DNA of 7,947 bases from assembly GCA_033764445.1 (NCBI GenBank), contig JANRIZ010000144.1:1-7947 (forward strand). Reading direction: 5' to 3'. Made by a program: the position numbers and the translations under genes. The DNA comes from JANRIZ01 sp033764445. GTDB taxonomy: Bacteria; Verrucomicrobiota; Verrucomicrobiia; JAWXBN01. Each line of letters begins with the position of its first letter. Position 1 is the stretch's first letter. Shown here piece by piece: positions 1-6,268 of the stretch. The notes below the pieces were generated by a model. It saw nothing but the letters and a program-made list of their open reading frames with translations. It made no database searches and was not told the DNA's origin.

Positions 1-397
1 TGATGACGGGAAATACTTCCAGATTATTTTCGAGGGCGAGAAATACATTCGCCAAGGTCTGAGCTTCCACCCCTTGGGTTGCGTCCACCACCAGTATCGC
101 TCCTTCACAGGCAGCAAGTGAACGGGATACTTCATAAGTAAAATCGACATGGCCGGGAGTATCGATCAGATTGAGGATGTAGTCCTGACCATCTTTTGCT
201 TTGTAGTTTAAACGCACACTTTGTGCTTTGATCGTGATACCGCGCTCGCGCTCGATATCCATATTATCCAGATACTGAGCTTCCATGTTCCGCTGAGCCA
301 CCGTTCCTGTTTTTTCCAGAAGACGATCCGCCAAGGTGGACTTGCCATGATCAATGTGCGCGATGATGCAAAAATTGCGAATGAGCTCGACAGACAT
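1..397 (-). CDS. lepA: Elongation factor 4 (LepA), N-terminal 132 residues, cut by the window edge
   Basis: This is the N-terminal part of the GTP-binding domain of the ribosome-associated translational GTPase EF4, which remodels or back-translocates stalled ribosomes. Reading the minus strand from the ATG at 397 gives MSVELIRNFCIIAHIDHGKS. The P-loop AHIDHGKS is at residues 13-20, the switch I motif ERGIT at 51-55 and the G3 motif DTPGHVDF at 79-86. The frame is open to base 1; NKID and the later domains lie outside. The opening IRNF-IIAHIDHGKSTLADRLLE separates LepA from EF-G and TypA. The ATG has no Shine-Dalgarno sequence. Its upstream neighbour on the same strand is the araC gene, 42 bp away. 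The fragment is about 48% GC (192 of 397 bases counted), against roughly 60% or more in the sampled neighbours, and it contains a TTA leucine codon that the araC gene avoids. Identity is very secure. Confidence 0.96.
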   Translation of the reverse strand, partial: MSVELIRNFCIIAHIDHGKSTLADRLLEKTGTVAQRNMEAQYLDNMDIERERGITIKAQSVRLNYKAKDGQDYILNLIDTPGHVDFTYEVSRSLAACEGAILVVDATQGVEAQTLANVFLALENNLEVFPVI

Positions 398-407
398 AAG
401 GGTTTCA

Positions 408-435
408 ATAAAAGGCGTGGGAGGCCCGACGGCAA
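408..435 (-). promoter_or_regulatory. Possible sigma70-type promoter for lepA
   Basis: On the minus strand TTGCCG (430-435) is followed after 16 bp by TTTTAT (408-413). Each matches 4 of 6 bases of the TTGACA/TATAAT consensus. The start of transcription would fall near 401, leaving a leader of only about four bases before the lepA ATG. This fits the absence of a ribosome binding site there. The match is weak, so lepA could instead be read through from araC. Confidence 0.25.
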
Positions 436-439
436 GAGC

Positions 440-1348
440 TTATTTGTGTGGGGACAGGAGACCGGTGAGGTCGGGTCCGTGCCGGAGACGGTATTCACGG
501 GGGCTGCACTGCATGACGCGGCGGAATTGGCGGGAAAAATAATTGCTGTCGGAAAAACCGCATTCAAACGCGATGGAGGTGATTTTGGGGCTGCCCCGCG
601 ACAGAAGTTCACAGGCCCGGGCGACCCGGAGCCGGATCAGATGTTCGACGGGGGTGCAATGATGGGTTTCCCGGAACACCCGGAGGAACTGATTGACCGA
701 GAGGTGCGCCCGGGCGGCGATTTCCTCCAGTTTCAGCGGTTGGGCATGGTGCGTTTCCATGAATGCCAGCGCCTCGCCGATCCGGGACAGTTTCCCCGAG
801 TCCGGCGATCGCCGCGATTTTTCCGTGTACAGGCGGGAAAGGTAGATGACCATATCCATGAGCCTGGATCTGACGAGCGTTTTCCATCCCGGTTTCTGTC
901 CGCGATACTCCTCCAGGATACGGTCGGCCATCCGCCGTGTTTCGACCAATTCCGGAGGGGTCAGACGGAACCAGCCGCGGAATTCCCCCCGGGCCCGGCT
1001 CATGGGTTCGAGCCGGAAAAGGGTATGGAAGCCCGGAAGCGACTTGAGATCACGCTCCGTCCGGAAGAAAAAATCCGGGTCGTACATGAGATTGATGATG
1101 TGCAGGTCCCGGGTCTCCAGGAATGCATGGGCCGTATTTCCGTTGAAAACATAGACATTTCCCGGAGCAATCGGATGCTCGACCCCCTCCACCAGATGGC
1201 GGCAGGTGCCGGAGGTGACGATGGCAATTTCCGAAAAATCATGGGTGTGGTACTCAAAATCCTCATGGTTGAGGTGGGCGGGCCCCATGGAAAAGGGATA
1301 GGAGGGGTCCGGGCGGACCAGGTCCTTGAGGCGGTAGCGGGGCGGCAT
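440..1348 (-). CDS. AraC-family transcriptional regulator with cupin sensor domain
   Basis: A 302-residue one-component regulator. The N-terminal cupin (about residues 20-95) carries HTHDFSE at 34-40, whose histidines and acid are typical of the AraC-binding beta-barrel, and a second cupin strand near NTAHAFLETRDLHIINL (71-87). The C-terminal half (about 188-288) has two helix-turn-helix units: LKLEEIAARAHLSVNQFLRV (206-224 region), and ITSIAFECGFSDSNYFSRQF (256-275) with the family signature SDSNYFSRQFRR...SPREYR. Overall form and length resemble RhaS/RhaR-like sugar regulators. The ATG at 1348 is the first possible start, because an in-frame TAG lies four codons upstream. No Shine-Dalgarno sequence precedes it. 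The gene is divergent from the phyH-like gene at 1445, which it probably controls along with itself. The family is secure; ligand and regulon are not visible. A 395-codon open frame on the opposite strand (221-1408) is a shadow of this gene. Confidence 0.93.
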   Translation of the reverse strand: MPPRYRLKDLVRPDPSYPFSMGPAHLNHEDFEYHTHDFSEIAIVTSGTCRHLVEGVEHPIAPGNVYVFNGNTAHAFLETRDLHIINLMYDPDFFFRTERDLKSLPGFHTLFRLEPMSRARGEFRGWFRLTPPELVETRRMADRILEEYRGQKPGWKTLVRSRLMDMVIYLSRLYTEKSRRSPDSGKLSRIGEALAFMETHHAQPLKLEEIAARAHLSVNQFLRVFRETHHCTPVEHLIRLRVARACELLSRGSPKITSIAFECGFSDSNYFSRQFRRVMQCSPREYRLRHGPDLTGLLSPHK

Positions 1349-1354
1349 GGTGAA

Positions 1355-1383
1355 ATAATGCTAATAGTTGGTGAGATACTCAA
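1355..1383 (-). promoter_or_regulatory. Possible promoter giving a leaderless araC transcript
   Basis: On the minus strand TTGAGT (1378-1383) and CATTAT (1355-1360) are separated by 17 bp, each matching 4 of 6 consensus bases. Six bases separate the -10 element from the araC ATG, so transcription would begin at or next to the start codon. That would explain the lack of a ribosome binding site. It rests on spacing and a modest match only. Confidence 0.33.
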
Positions 1384-1399
1384 GGAATGTTTTTTCGAG

Positions 1400-1428
1400 G
1401 GGGGATAGGATGTCGGAAACTAACCCCC
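1400..1428. promoter_or_regulatory. Inverted repeat in the araC/phyH intergenic region, candidate operator or leader hairpin
   Basis: The left arm GGGGGATAG (1400-1408) pairs with the right arm CTAACCCCC (1420-1428) at 8 of 9 positions across an 11-bp spacer. It ends four bases before the Shine-Dalgarno sequence of the phyH-like gene. It could be an operator dyad or a hairpin in the phyH leader. AraC-type proteins more often bind direct repeats, so the regulator next door is not necessarily what binds here. Confidence 0.4.
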
Positions 1429-1431
1429 ATC

Positions 1432-1436
1432 AGGAG
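1432..1436 (+). promoter_or_regulatory. Ribosome binding site of the phyH-like gene
   Basis: AGGAG lies eight bases before the ATG at 1445. It is one of only two well-placed Shine-Dalgarno sequences in the window and fixes the start of the downstream gene. Confidence 0.75.
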
Positions 1437-1444
1437 TCCCCCAT

Positions 1445-2233
1445 ATGTCCCTTGTCACTTCCGAACACATGCGTCAATTCAACGAGGAAGGATATTTCAT
1501 CCTGGAAGCGGTCATGAACCCGGAACAGCTCAGGGGACTGCGGGATGAGACCGACCGGTTCATCGGCATGGCGCATGAGGAAATGGACCGTCTGGGGACG
1601 GACACCGTCGGCCTCAACCATCGAAACAGCCGTTATTTTGTCTACAACAGGCACCGGGAGAGCCAGATTCTCACCGATTTTCTTTTCAGTGATCTCATGT
1701 ACGACGTGAGTACCGCGACGCTGGGTGAAAATGTCTATCTTTTTCATGAACAGTACGTCATCAAGGCCGCGGAAAAGGGCAGCAAATTCTCCTGGCACCA
1801 GGATTCCGGCTATGTCGGCCATGAACACAAGGCCTATCTGACCTGCTGGTGTCCGCTCGACGACGTCAACGAGGAGAATGGGACGGTTTATGTCCTGCCC
1901 TACAGTCGTGCGGGGACCAAGGAAATGGTCAAACACGTCAAGGAGGAGGGCAGCAATGACCTGATTGGCTATTTTGGGAATGATCCTGGTGTCCCGGTCA
2001 TCTGCCCGGCGGGCAGTGTTGTGGCCTTCTCGAGCAAACTCTTTCATCGCAGTGGTTACAACCGCACCAAAAACATGCGCAGAGTCTATCTGCCCCAGTA
2101 TTCGTCGGAGGTCATCACCAATCCCGAGGGGACCAAACCCTGGGCCTTTGACATTCCCTTTGTCCGGGATGGCAAGCGGGTTGCTTTTCCGGGAACCTAC
2201 AAGGCCCAGGCGCAGGAAGCGGTTTCACACTAG
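1445..2233 (+). CDS. Phytanoyl-CoA dioxygenase (PhyH) family Fe(II)/2-oxoglutarate oxygenase
   Basis: A 262-residue cytoplasmic non-haem iron oxygenase, expected to use O2 and 2-oxoglutarate to hydroxylate a small molecule. The facial triad is visible: H118 and D120 in WHQD, and H201 in KLFHRSGYN. R212 (or R213), 11-12 residues later, fits the 2-oxoglutarate-binding arginine. The N-terminal FNEEGYFILEAVMNPEQL is the usual opening of the family. The segment YLTCWCPLDDVNEENGTVYV (131-150) is the typical core strand region. Length is normal and all key residues are present, so the enzyme is probably active. The ectoine hydroxylase HxD context is absent, so this is not called EctD. The start is fixed by AGGAG eight bases upstream. 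It is divergent from the AraC regulator, which suggests ligand-dependent induction. The substrate cannot be told from sequence. Confidence 0.92.
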   Translation: MSLVTSEHMRQFNEEGYFILEAVMNPEQLRGLRDETDRFIGMAHEEMDRLGTDTVGLNHRNSRYFVYNRHRESQILTDFLFSDLMYDVSTATLGENVYLFHEQYVIKAAEKGSKFSWHQDSGYVGHEHKAYLTCWCPLDDVNEENGTVYVLPYSRAGTKEMVKHVKEEGSNDLIGYFGNDPGVPVICPAGSVVAFSSKLFHRSGYNRTKNMRRVYLPQYSSEVITNPEGTKPWAFDIPFVRDGKRVAFPGTYKAQAQEAVSH

Positions 2234-2253
2234 GGGGAAACAGAGAATGGATG

Positions 2254-2288
2254 GGAGATATTGCGGAGACAATCCTCCGCGATATCCC
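2254..2288 (+). terminator. Strong intergenic hairpin after the phyH-like gene
   Basis: GATATTGCGGAG (2257-2268) pairs with CTCCGCGATATC (2275-2286) through 12 bp with one G-T wobble, closing a six-base loop. Two further G-C pairs follow after a bulged A. It begins about 20 bp after the phyH stop. A seven-T run follows only at 2313-2319, some 24 bases beyond the stem, so this is not a textbook intrinsic terminator. It may mark a transcript end or protect the phyH mRNA. Confidence 0.4.
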
Positions 2289-2336
2289 GTTGATTGCCAT
2301 TGCATTTGAGGCTTTTTTTACTACCATTTTGCAGAA

Positions 2337-3041
2337 ATGGGATATTTCCTCCTTATTGACGATGAAGTCACCGGCCCGGTCTCCCTGGACCAGATACAGG
2401 AGATGTTGAAGAGCCGGAAAATCGACATTCAGACCCTTTGTTCAACCGAGGAAAGAATGGATGCCTGGCTGCCGGTGCGCAGTGTCCTCCCGCGTCAGGA
2501 GCCAGAACCGGCGCCGGCGCCGGTGGTTGCCCCCGAGCCTGCCCCCGAGCCGGATCCCGACGCCACAGTGCTTTCGGTGCCCAAGCCCCCTCCCACAAAC
2601 AAGGGAAAAGGGACCGCTCCCACCCGGGTCCCCATTGTGAAGGGGGATTCCCAGAAAATCACTCCCCCGTCACCCCGCGAACCCGCGGCCGAGTCTGCGG
2701 CGACCCAGGAAACCCGTGTCGTTCCAACGGTCAGTTCCTCCGGGGTTTCCGCCGCCCCGACAGCGGCCCCTGCTGCCTCAAGCGTTTCCCCCGGCGTTTC
2801 CTCCCCGGGAGGGCCTGTTTTGATCGATTTCAAAAAATCCGGGTCCGCCACCATTTTCACCTCTCCGGAACAACCCCTCCATGTGGTGGTCACCGACATG
2901 CAGATCGGGTCGGACAAGCTGTTTGGTCTGGCCAACAAACTCGTTTTTTATGCCCTTCCCGCGATCCTTGTTGTCTTTCTGATCCTCTTTGTGCTTGGAG
3001 CCGGCATCGTTTTTGCCCTCCGGACCATGGGTGTCTTTTAG
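2337..3041 (+). CDS. GYF_2-domain protein with proline/alanine-rich linker and C-terminal membrane helix
   Basis: A 234-residue protein of unknown function with three parts. Residues 1-52 fit a GYF_2 (DUF4339-like) module: YFLLIDDEVTGPVSLDQIQ, then LCSTEERMDAWLPV, with the GP-S turn and the late tryptophan of that fold. Such modules are thought to bind peptides or mediate protein contacts. Residues about 53-160 are low-complexity Pro/Ala/Glu/Ser/Thr, starting with an acidic PEPAP-type repeat, and are probably disordered. Residues 161-200 form a short ordered segment (LIDFKKSG...VVVTDMQIGSD). A hydrophobic helix at about 202-227 follows and leaves only a few residues after it. This predicts a tail-anchored membrane protein with the GYF module in the cytoplasm. 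The ATG at 2337 has no clear Shine-Dalgarno sequence but starts exactly at the domain. The gene lies 103 bp after phyH on the same strand, with a hairpin between them, so co-transcription is uncertain. It converges on proC with 17 bp between stops. Confidence 0.82.
   Translation: MGYFLLIDDEVTGPVSLDQIQEMLKSRKIDIQTLCSTEERMDAWLPVRSVLPRQEPEPAPAPVVAPEPAPEPDPDATVLSVPKPPPTNKGKGTAPTRVPIVKGDSQKITPPSPREPAAESAATQETRVVPTVSSSGVSAAPTAAPAASSVSPGVSSPGGPVLIDFKKSGSATIFTSPEQPLHVVVTDMQIGSDKLFGLANKLVFYALPAILVVFLILFVLGAGIVFALRTMGVF
2529..2552 (+). repeat. Two-copy 12-bp tandem repeat in the GYF_2 protein linker
   Basis: GCCCCCGAGCC occurs at 2529-2539 and again at 2541-2551 with a 12-bp period, encoding APEPAPEP. 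It belongs to the low-complexity linker and is flanked by a GGCGCC-rich stretch. It is a likely site of slippage and linker-length change between strains. Confidence 0.6.
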
Positions 3042-3058
3042 GGGAGCGACGCCGGGGA

Positions 3059-3853
3059 TCACTGCCCCAGCAGCCGGGATTTTTGTTCCGCCGCCCGGAT
3101 GGCGCTGGCGATGACTTCACCGATCTTCCCCTCCTCCAGCGCCTTCAATCCCTCCAGGGTTGTCCCCCCCGGGGAGGTGACCTGTTCGCGCAGGAGAGCC
3201 GGGGATTGGCCCGTCTGCTCGACCATCAGCGCCGCGCCCTTGACCGTTTGCGTGGCGAGCCGGAGGGCCAGTGACGGGTCCATGCCCATTTTCACTGCGG
3301 TTTCCGTCATTGACTCGATGATCCTGTAGACATAGGCCGGACCGCTCCCGGAAAGCCCGGTCACCAGGTCCATGAGCGATTCCTCGACCGGTTCAATCAG
3401 TCCCACCGAGGAGAAAACCCCTTTGACAAATTCAATCTGCTCCGCCGTGACCCCCTCCGAAACGGCAAAGGCGGAGGCTCCGGCCCCGACCAGCGCCGGG
3501 GTGTTGGGCATGACCCGGACCGCGGCCGGGCAAAATGCGGAAAGCCGGGCGAGGGATACCCCTGTGGCGATTGAAATAAGCAGATGCCCGGGGGACAGAC
3601 CCGGCTTGATTTCCTCGAGCAGTGCCCCCATCTGGGTGGGCTTCACCCCCAGAACAATCACCCGGGAGGAATCCACCACCTCCCGGTTGCCGGGGAGTGC
3701 CACAATGCCTGTTTTCTGCGCGAACAGATGAAGTTTATCCGCACTGCGATTGCTCGCCGCAATTTGCGGGGCGGAGAAGACGTTTTTGTCGATCAGTCCA
3801 CGGATGAGGACCTGGGCCATGCGCCCGCAACCGATGAATCCGATTTCATACAT
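3059..3853 (-). CDS. proC: Pyrroline-5-carboxylate reductase (ProC)
   Basis: Catalyses the last step of proline synthesis in the cytoplasm, reducing 1-pyrroline-5-carboxylate to L-proline with NAD(P)H. The 264-residue length is normal. The N-terminal Rossmann motif GFIGCGRMA is at residues 5-13, with VKP at 70-72. RVMPNTPALVGAGASAF (113-129) is characteristic. The C-terminal dimerisation and active-site region has LSGSGPAYV (167-175) and the family signature REQVTSPGGTTLEGL (222-236). No key part is missing. The ATG at 3853 is preceded by GGGG only two bases away, a poorly spaced ribosome binding site. The pyrophosphatase gene ends 43 bp upstream on the same strand, so the two are probably co-transcribed. 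A weak GCCC/GGGC stem (3873-3887) in that gap, followed by a short U-rich stretch, might reduce read-through. Identity is secure. Confidence 0.96.
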   Translation of the reverse strand: MYEIGFIGCGRMAQVLIRGLIDKNVFSAPQIAASNRSADKLHLFAQKTGIVALPGNREVVDSSRVIVLGVKPTQMGALLEEIKPGLSPGHLLISIATGVSLARLSAFCPAAVRVMPNTPALVGAGASAFAVSEGVTAEQIEFVKGVFSSVGLIEPVEESLMDLVTGLSGSGPAYVYRIIESMTETAVKMGMDPSLALRLATQTVKGAALMVEQTGQSPALLREQVTSPGGTTLEGLKALEEGKIGEVIASAIRAAEQKSRLLGQ

Positions 3854-3896
3854 GTCCCCTTTTAAGCAGAAAGCCCGGCTGGAGGGCAGGATAAAA

Positions 3897-5573
3897 TCAC
3901 ACCGGGGCCGGATTGCGCAGGGGTTCCATCTGGCCGATGCAGCGGATCAGGAAAGGCATGAGCTGTTTTTTGCGTGAAACAATGCCGGGCATGTCATAGA
4001 TGCCGGGTTCCACCTCCTCATAATCGAGTGTGTTGCGGAATGCCTCGTGTCCTGCCACCAGCAGAAAAGAGGTGTTGGTGTTGATATCCGTGACCAGCAG
4101 ACAACTGAAAAGATAACCGTTTTTATCCGCGTAACGGGACAATTGCTCCAGAAGTGCGGTTTTCTTTTCGTGAAAGCGCGAAAAGCCCAGTTCCTCAACC
4201 TGGGCCACGCTGAAGCGATGCTCCTTTTCGGCATACTCCTTGCAGTCGGCCGTAATGGCTTCATTGGGACTTTTGATGCTGAGGATCGAGCCCGAGGCGA
4301 AAATCTTTTCCGCCAGCTCGGAAGCGGACATTCCCACGATTTTTTCCAGCCTTTCCAGAATCACCCGGTCCTTGGCCGTGGCCGTGGGGGATTTCAGGTT
4401 CAGGGTATCCGTGACAATGCCCGACATCAGCAATCCCGCCATGGGGCGGGAAATATCCAATCCGTCGCGGTTGTGGAAATCCGCGACAATCGTGCTCGTG
4501 GAGCCCACCGGTTCATTGTAGAACAGAATGGGACTGTTGGTGGCCAGGGCACCGATTTTGTGATGGTCGATGATTTCGAGAATGGTGGCGTGGTCAGCCC
4601 CGCGGACCGCCTGGGAGAGTTCGTTGTGATCCACCAGGATGAGTTTTTTCTCAACCGGCACCAGAAAGTCGGACTTGGAAAACAGGCCGGAGAGTTTCCG
4701 GTTGGAGTCCAGGACCGGAAAAATGTTCTGGGTGAGAGTGGAGGCCTTATGACGGGCATCGGAGAGATCGACATCCGCCGAGAAGGAGGTGAACTCCGAG
4801 TCCACAATCCGCATCACCGAGGACGAGCAGCGTGTCAGCAGCGCCGTGGTGGCGGAATCGTGTGGGGAGACGAGAATGCTCACGCCCTTTTCCTTTGCCG
4901 CATGGACAATCGCATCCCACACCTGCAGTCCCCCCGTGACAATCATGAGCCGGACCCCGGCATCAATCGCGGAGCGCTGGATATCCAGCCGGTCCCCAAC
5001 AATGAGGATTACCTTGCTCGGATCGAATTTTTTGAAGCGTTCGTTGAAACTGGAAAGGTCCATGGCCGCGATCATCATGATGAGACTTTCCTCGGTTTCC
5101 GGGCGAACCAGATGGGAAGCCTGGGCGTTGAGAGCCTTGACGATGTTCCGCAGCGTGGTTTCGACCCGGCGGGTATCACTCATGCGACGGACCGAGGGCA
5201 TGTAATAATCGCTGAGTTTGAAGACCGAGACCAGCCCCTTGAGGCTGTCATCCCGTCCCAGGATGGGCAGGACCCTGATTTTTTTCTCATCCATGAGACT
5301 GAGGGCATCCAGGGCCGTATCCTCCTCACGGGCAAATTCCACATCGCGGCGCATGATATCGGCCACCTTGGGCGTGACATCGGAAACCAGCCGGGGGGCG
5401 GGGACGTTGAAATAATCGAGGATGAAATCGATGCGGGCATTGGTTTCGCCGCATCGTGCCGCCACGGCGTTTTCCATGCCCGTTCGCCGTTTAAAATCGG
5501 CATAACCGACCGCCGCACAAATTGAATCGGCATCCGGGTTGCGGTGACCAATGACAAGGACTTCGTTTTTCAT
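3897..5573 (-). CDS. ppaC: CBS/DRTGG-domain family II (manganese-dependent) inorganic pyrophosphatase
   Basis: Hydrolyses pyrophosphate to two phosphates in the cytoplasm, pulling biosynthetic reactions forward. The 558-residue chain is a DHH phosphoesterase whose N-terminal domain is split by a regulatory insert. Expected metal ligands are H10, D14 and D16 (GHRNPDADSI), D315 (VDHNE), H337 and H338 (DHHK) and D389 (GIVTDT). The C-terminal substrate-binding SRKKQ is at 533-537. The insert holds CBS 1 (about 65-125), a DRTGG domain (about 140-245, with VGDR 192-195 and VTGG 212-215) and CBS 2 (about 250-308). In known enzymes of this type, AMP/ADP inhibit and ATP or diadenosine polyphosphates activate, the latter needing DRTGG; the same is inferred here. 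The start is fixed by MKNEVLVIGHRNPDAD, which matches the family. There is no ribosome binding site; instead CCTCCT abuts the ATG. proC follows 43 bp downstream. A 492-codon opposite-strand frame (4047-5525) is a shadow. Confidence 0.94.
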   Translation of the reverse strand: MKNEVLVIGHRNPDADSICAAVGYADFKRRTGMENAVAARCGETNARIDFILDYFNVPAPRLVSDVTPKVADIMRRDVEFAREEDTALDALSLMDEKKIRVLPILGRDDSLKGLVSVFKLSDYYMPSVRRMSDTRRVETTLRNIVKALNAQASHLVRPETEESLIMMIAAMDLSSFNERFKKFDPSKVILIVGDRLDIQRSAIDAGVRLMIVTGGLQVWDAIVHAAKEKGVSILVSPHDSATTALLTRCSSSVMRIVDSEFTSFSADVDLSDARHKASTLTQNIFPVLDSNRKLSGLFSKSDFLVPVEKKLILVDHNELSQAVRGADHATILEIIDHHKIGALATNSPILFYNEPVGSTSTIVADFHNRDGLDISRPMAGLLMSGIVTDTLNLKSPTATAKDRVILERLEKIVGMSASELAEKIFASGSILSIKSPNEAITADCKEYAEKEHRFSVAQVEELGFSRFHEKKTALLEQLSRYADKNGYLFSCLLVTDINTNTSFLLVAGHEAFRNTLDYEEVEPGIYDMPGIVSRKKQLMPFLIRCIGQMEPLRNPAPV

Positions 5574-5656
5574 AGGAGGCAGGGCCTATAAAAGAAGCTT
5601 GAGAAGGGAGGGGTGGCAAGTCCTAAATGAGGGCCGTTGCCCGAAATCCCGCCCGT

Positions 5657-6208
5657 ATGAAACCCATTCCCACCCTTCAGACCCCCCGGCTGACCCTGCG
5701 TCTGCTCACCCGGGAGGATGCGGTCCGGGTCCGTGAACTGGCCTCTGATCCCGACGTGGCCCACACCACATTAAACGTGCCGCATCCCTATCCGGAGGGA
5801 GCCGCCGAACAGTGGATTGAAAACCATCTGACCGTCTATGATGCCGAAAGCTGCCATGCCACGTGGGGTCTCTGTCTGGCCGACACCGGACTTTTGATCG
5901 GCGTGATGGGAATCGGCGGCGACGGACACAACCGGAAAGGGGAGGTGGGGTACTGGATCGGTCAGGCTTACTGGGGGCGGGGATTTTGTACGGAGGCCTT
6001 GAGGGAGGTGATCCGGTTTGCATTCCAGGAGGTCGGATGGAACAAGGTCACCTCCCGGCATTTTGCACGCAACCCCGCTTCGGGTCGTGTCATGGAAAAG
6101 GCGGGGATGACCCGGGAGGGCATTTTGAGGAAGGAAGTCCTTAAAAACGACCGGTTTGAGGATATTGTCGTATATGGAATGCTGCGAGATGACGCGACAC
6201 CATCCTGA
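5657..6208 (+). CDS. GNAT-family N-acetyltransferase, RimJ/RimL type
   Basis: Predicted to transfer acetyl from acetyl-CoA to an amine, either a protein N-terminus as in RimJ/RimL or a small molecule. From the ATG at 5657 the protein has 183 residues. It opens with LQTPRLTLRLLTREDA, the normal start of this subfamily. The acetyl-CoA-binding segment GYWIGQAYWGRGFCTEAL is at about 98-115, and the C-terminal motif NPASGRVMEKAGM at about 139-151 closes the fold. An in-frame ATG at 5627 would add ten residues (MRAVARNPAR) and has a GGGAGGGG run upstream, but at poor spacing. I prefer 5657 because family members begin just before TPRLTLR. It is divergent from the pyrophosphatase gene with only 53-83 bp between starts, and yceI follows 70 bp downstream. 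The family is secure; the substrate is unknown. Confidence 0.88.
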   Translation: MKPIPTLQTPRLTLRLLTREDAVRVRELASDPDVAHTTLNVPHPYPEGAAEQWIENHLTVYDAESCHATWGLCLADTGLLIGVMGIGGDGHNRKGEVGYWIGQAYWGRGFCTEALREVIRFAFQEVGWNKVTSRHFARNPASGRVMEKAGMTREGILRKEVLKNDRFEDIVVYGMLRDDATPS

Positions 6209-6268
6209 CACAGAATATCGGTTGCGCCCCCCGGGAACCGGGTTATTTTATGGGCCATTCATTCAACC

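Noticed and set aside
221..1408. A 395-codon open frame on the plus strand opposite araC and the start of lepA
   Set aside because: It lies in the antisense phase where second codon positions coincide. It stays open because araC avoids TTA, CTA and TCA codons. Its translation has no recognisable domain, while the minus strand encodes a clear AraC protein and LepA.
1445..2233. Calling the first oxygenase ectoine hydroxylase (EctD)
   Set aside because: The characteristic EctD sequence around the HxD motif is absent and there are no ectoine synthesis genes nearby.
3054..3084. Possible bidirectional terminator between the GYF_2 gene and proC
   Set aside because: The best stem is GGGG/CCCC with a seven-base loop, and the T-run is 11 bases away on one strand only; this is too weak to annotate.
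4047..5525. A 492-codon open frame opposite the pyrophosphatase gene
   Set aside because: Same antisense phase effect as above. The minus-strand protein has every family II pyrophosphatase motif, and the plus-strand product resembles nothing I recognise.
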